A DNA stretch of 64,000 nt, taken from Patellaria atrata CBS 101060. Taxonomy: Eukaryota > Ascomycota > Dothideomycetes > Patellariales > Patellariaceae. The stretch spans positions 562,056 to 626,055 of the forward strand of contig MU006090.1 of NCBI GenBank assembly GCA_010093705.1, written 5' to 3'. Shown piece by piece: positions 60,423 to 64,000 of the stretch. Both the position numbers and the translations under genes were made by a program. Under the pieces are notes generated by a model. The model saw only the letters and a list, made by a program, of their open reading frames with translations, was not told where the DNA came from and made no database searches. The number at the start of each line of letters is the position of its first letter. The first letter of the stretch is position 1.

Positions 60423-61893
60423 GCGACCTATGCATAGACTTACGATGGGGGTCACAGAGGAGTTCGAAGGCGTTATAAGAAAGGCAAATTTCCAGGCAAC
60501 TGATTTCCTGGCGGTGTACTTGTACAAGATCTTTTCATACATGCTCTGAGCGATTAATTCCTCAAAGAAGGCGGTCTTTTTCTTTTGTATGCATACAGCG
60601 GGTCACCGCAGTCACATAATTCTCTTCTCTCATTACTTCTCTTTCGAATGTTCTGTGTGTAAAAGTTTGGCTGTTTCGAAGCATTTACAAAAGAGTAGAG
60701 TCAGCGGTACATATAATTTAATACAGTGAGGGTATAGCCCACACCAAAACAGTTCCACTGATCATATGTGATAAGGAATCCGAAAGATTGATTCATAGTA
60801 GGTATGGAGTAGTGGGAGTCCTTTACCTTAGGTAGAGAAATGTGGCCCATTCCTTGGCATTAAACGTTTCCGTCCTATCCCGTCGCTTCAGCTTGAAAAG
60901 CTTCTCGCGACATCTTACCGAGAATATAGGCAGAGATAAGTCAATTATCCCCATTACTAAACTTATCAAGGGGGCTCACGGCTATCTTATATCTGTGACA
61001 GGGAACCACCTTACGTCCTCAATCATCTAACAACCGCACACAGGCCAGATCAGCATGAACGACATTTCGGAAACACAGAGGCTCTAATCTGGATTCACGC
61101 TGGAAGACTCGATCCACAGGTTTCTAACACAGATTACCTTTTGAAAACATGGGTGACGGAAAGCGCCGGCATCTCATATTGCAAAAAGACATTTTGTGTA
61201 AATATGTTCAACGCCTTATATGACCGTCCGTTGGGAGACGCAGAACTACGTTACCAGGTCCACGAAATCCTTTGGTTTTCCTAATCTGACGATGGCTAGC
61301 AATATCTTCCTCGGACCGAATTATTTATAACTTTTGTAGCTAGACGCTACTTCAACTATAACCACTGTTAAGTATTACATCACACCAGGCCATGTTATAG
61401 GTGCGAAACACAGGGGCGACTGCCAGGATTGGGACTGCGATGTTCCCCACACTCATGACTTCGAATAATCCACTATTCAGATGTTAATATCTGCAAGGAA
61501 CCGTACCGGACCGAGCCACAACATTAGGACTCCAGGAGAAACGGCCAGTAAGATCACCGAGTATGATTCGATGTGGCGTCTTCCTTCTTGACCTGTTTTG
61601 CTCACTAAAGTAAGTAAGTACGCTATAGGACGGAAATAGCAAAAGGGAAGAGCATAGCGAGAAGTCCGTACTGGCCTAATGTGACGTCCAAAATGACGCA
61701 ATATGCATGAGAATCAGCGACGCAGTATATATGTTTTCTTCTGTGAACCGTACCATGGTATTTCTTTGACCGTTCTAGTTTCTTTCATCTATCAAAATCA
61801 GATCAACCATCCCTTTAGTGTAGGAGTTCAAATACCCAAGTTCCCAATTCAACTCATCTCTATCTCAATTCCGTCTCCTTCAATTCCAGTACC
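60423..61893. other. Intergenic, nothing recognised
   Basis: About 1.5 kb between the transporter and the pectate lyase. A TATATA at 61726-61731 may serve the downstream gene. Confidence 0.5.
61726..61731 (+). promoter_or_regulatory. Possible TATA box of the pectate lyase gene
   Basis: TATATA lies 163-168 bases before the PL3 start codon. The distance is somewhat long for a fungal leader but plausible. Confidence 0.3.
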
Positions 61894-62825
61894 ATGTTCT
61901 CCAAGCAGCCCAGACTCTCAACTCTAGCCCTTTTCACTGCAATGATATCTATAGCGTTAGCAGCAGTGACTAATACCAACCTCCAAACCACATTCCCAAC
62001 CGCCTCTAGCACCACGAACCTCGCCGCTGTCCAAACCATTCTCGCGAACGAGACTTTCGATGGCGAAATGCTCCAATGGGATCGTAGCCGTACGGACCCC
62101 TCTTCCACTATCTCTCCAGATTTCCCTCTCTTCATACACCCCCCTCTTACTCATTTCCCACCATAATAACCCTCACACACAGCATCCACCTGCAACGAAC
62201 AAGCCGAAGGCGCCGACGCCGACGCCGTTTTCCTCCTCTTCGACGGCGCTACCCTCTCCAACGCAATAATCGGCCCCAACAACGGCGAAGGAATCCACTG
62301 TCTAAGAGCCTGCACGCTGAACAACATCTGGTGGACCGACGTCTGCGAAGACGCGGTCACGTTCAAGGGGAACGGTACCGGGACGGTTAACGGAGGCGGC
62401 GCGAGGAAGGCAGAGGATAAAGTCATGCAGCATAACGGGCCGGGAAACGTGGTGGTGAGGAATTTCTACGCCCAGGATGTGGGGAAGGTTTATAGGAGTT
62501 GTGGAAACTGCGAGGCGCAGTTTGCGCGGAACTCGAGGTTTGAGAATTTGTTTGTTGAGGACGCCGGCGTAGTTGTGGGGGTTAATGGGAATTTGGGGGG
62601 TAAGTTGAACTGATATACCCTGTCTACTGTTTTGTGAGGAGTTGTGTACTGATGCGAGCAGATACTACGTTCATTTCCGATTCGTGTGTTAAGGGCTCGG
62701 TGGGAGCGAAGGGGATATGTAATTTGTATGAGGGAAATGATAATGGTGGCGAACCTACTAAGACGGCTGGTGTGCCGGATGGGGTGACGTGCGCGACGAG
62801 TGGGATTAGGACTACAGATTGTTAG
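61894..62825 (+). CDS. Pectate lyase, polysaccharide lyase family 3
   Basis: Three exons, 61894-62089, 62183-62599 and 62662-62825, give 258 residues. All junctions are in phase. A signal peptide ends near IALAA. The joined protein has TFDGEMLQWDRS, CNEQAEGADADAVF, GATLSNAIIGPNNGEGIHC, NNIWWTDVCEDAVTFKG, GGGARKAEDKVMQHNGPGNVVV, GKVYRSCGNCE and a C-terminal NLYEGNDNGGEPTK, all PL3 landmarks. PL3 enzymes cleave de-esterified pectin by beta-elimination with Ca2+ outside the cell, and are associated with plant tissue maceration. The fold is a beta-helix. The Asp/Lys/Arg residues expected at the active site are present in these blocks. No carbohydrate-binding module is attached. Confidence 0.93.
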
Positions 62826-63295
62826 GTAGGATACGCAGATATATATTAAGGTTCATACGATAAGTATATCCCCCTTTTGAGGTAGGTCGATGTCTCCTCT
62901 CCACTTCGGGGTTTCCTAGAAACACTCTGGCGCAAGTCTTTGAAAGTTATGAAGAGTAGTTTGATGTATCACTTTGATTTGATTTACGTTTCGTTATATT
63001 ATGCTTGTTTTCCTATACGTCCAGGTCAGTAGTAAGCATATATATATTAGACATTCATATGGATCTATACTTTTTGTATAGTCGAGGGGTTATTGCTTCT
63101 TTCCTCTTTAATGCGATCCCTACACCTATTACTTACCTTCTCTCAGGGTCGGTCACAAAATATGCACACAAAAGCCGTCCAGGTCACCTGACGTACAAAA
63201 AGTCAACCCGCTCCTTCTCAAAACAGTATTTCGGCCCTCAAGAATATATTCGGCTCCGGCCAAGGTAAATCCTCATAGGGCATATGGTGCGTTAG
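62826..63295. other. Intergenic, nothing recognised
   Basis: Holds the pectate lyase 3' UTR. Short ORFs only. Confidence 0.45.
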
Positions 63296-63435
63296 GTTCT
63301 CCCGACCAGAACGAAGCGACAACCCATCATGGCGCCCCGGGTTCAATTCCCGCTGGGACTCAGTGTCAATATAATTGTGACAGTGCTGAGGTGATAAGGA
63401 GGGGAGGGCCTTATCAAGACCGGACAGAGTCCGGT
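63296..63435 (+). ncRNA. Candidate structured RNA or tRNA-like SINE, run of stem-loops
   Basis: Six perfect inverted-repeat stems are packed into 140 bases. GTTCT/AGAAC (63296-63312) has a 7-nt loop. An outer CCCA/TGGG (63323-63357) encloses CGGG/CCCG with a 7-nt TTCAATT loop. CTCAGTGTCA pairs with TGACA...CTGAG (63359-63390, 3-nt bulge). GATAAGG/CCTTATC follows (63393-63415), then ACCGGAC/GTCCGGT with an AGA loop (63419-63435). GGTTCAATTCC at 63340-63350 matches the Pol III B-box consensus at nearly every base, and T-rich sequence follows from 63435. No 5' acceptor strand matching a tRNA was found, so it is not a plain tRNA. A Pol III transcript, tRNA-derived SINE or palindromic element end are all possible. 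Confidence 0.35.
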
Positions 63436-64000
63436 TTGTTTTTGATATTTTTTTCATTCATTTTTTCTATATATTTCTTTGTGATTGATGCTTTGTAGAA
63501 TTCGATTTCTTTTTGTCCTATCTATTTATCAGTTGACTTCACAGAAAGCGGAGAGCTGCTCATACTATAGGCGTTACTTATATGATCATTTGCTGGTAGT
63601 TGATTGTTTTTGGCAAGCTTACAGAGCGTGGAGAAGTGCTAAAGGCGAGTGAGTGGAAGGTAAATTGCAAAATCTCCTGGATGGGTGACAGTGCAAGGCG
63701 AATGGGATGGATGAGGTGGGTATTTATAACTCAAACATTCTCTAAAAGTTTTTCTTTTACAACATTGGATCACATCTTGTTCATCGCTTGCGGTTCTCGC
63801 TGTGTGTCCAACCGTCTGTCGTTCACTCTACCGGTCGTAAATAGATACTTCTCACTTGACAGTTCTCACAATTCCATTTCACTTTCTCTTTCTCTTTTAC
63901 GGTCAACCTTCAGTCAATTCCTATTTCTGAATTTCTCTGGAAATCCCATCTCCTTCCTTTCACCGAGGCCATATCCTCGTCAGTCTCAAACAACTGGATC
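63436..64000. other. Window end, probable promoter region
   Basis: A run of T at 63448 is followed by non-coding sequence. A TATTTATA at 63721-63728 and a long CT-rich, leader-like stretch to 64000 suggest the start of a plus-strand gene just beyond the window. No start codon with a convincing ORF is visible. Confidence 0.35.

Noticed and set aside
63290-63361. Ordinary tRNA gene
   Set aside because: The T-arm-like sequence and a 5-bp/7-nt hairpin are present, but no 5' strand pairs with GGGACT(C), the hairpin loop lacks the T before an anticodon, and no D-arm is visible.

Overview
The window is nuclear DNA of a filamentous ascomycete (Pezizomycotina). Genes carry short 48-95 nt introns with GT donors, CTAAC/CTGAC-like branch sites and YAG acceptors. 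The gene set fits this: a fungal MER3 helicase with a Cys/His C-terminal motif, an Mlp1/TPR nucleoporin, a PDR-type ABC transporter, an AA9 LPMO, a PL3 pectate lyase, a HET-domain remnant and an UstYa-family remnant. The plant-cell-wall enzymes suggest a plant-associated fungus; placing it in the Leotiomycetes is only a guess.

Layout. (1) 0.5-1.6 kb: a J-domain protein. (2) 1.6-18.9 kb: a gene-poor accessory block. It holds a tandemly duplicated non-coding unit, a decayed UstYa-family oxidase gene facing a decayed signal-peptide/Kex2-repeat precursor gene (together a relic of a dikaritin-type RiPP locus), an intact AA9 LPMO, a HET-domain pseudogene, and a 4-kb nest of several different tandem repeat families behind one unrecognised ORF. 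(3) 18.9-41.2 kb: a housekeeping block with MER3/HFM1 meiotic helicase, a nucleotide-sugar transporter, Mlp1/TPR, TFIIE-beta, a mitochondrial DUF1992 protein and a disordered hypothetical protein. (4) 41.2-46.5 kb: no supportable gene. (5) 46.5-52.5 kb: TFIIH subunit Tfb1 divergent from 2-oxoglutarate dehydrogenase E1. (6) 52.5-64 kb: a full-length PDR transporter, a PL3 pectate lyase, a run of stem-loops with a B-box-like motif that may be a structured RNA, and a promoter-like end.

Exon boundaries were worked out by hand from reading-frame continuity, splice consensus and family motifs. For the spliced genes with fully resolved exons (AA9, transporter, Mlp1, Tfb1, Kgd1, ABC, PL3) the summed exon lengths are divisible by three. 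Only the first intron of MER3 is unresolved.

The main discovery candidate is the UstYa/Kex2-repeat pair at 6.3-7.8 kb. Both genes carry stop codons inside recognisable domains. In the precursor, the broken repeat could be removed by an in-frame 69-nt intron, so the gene may not be fully dead.
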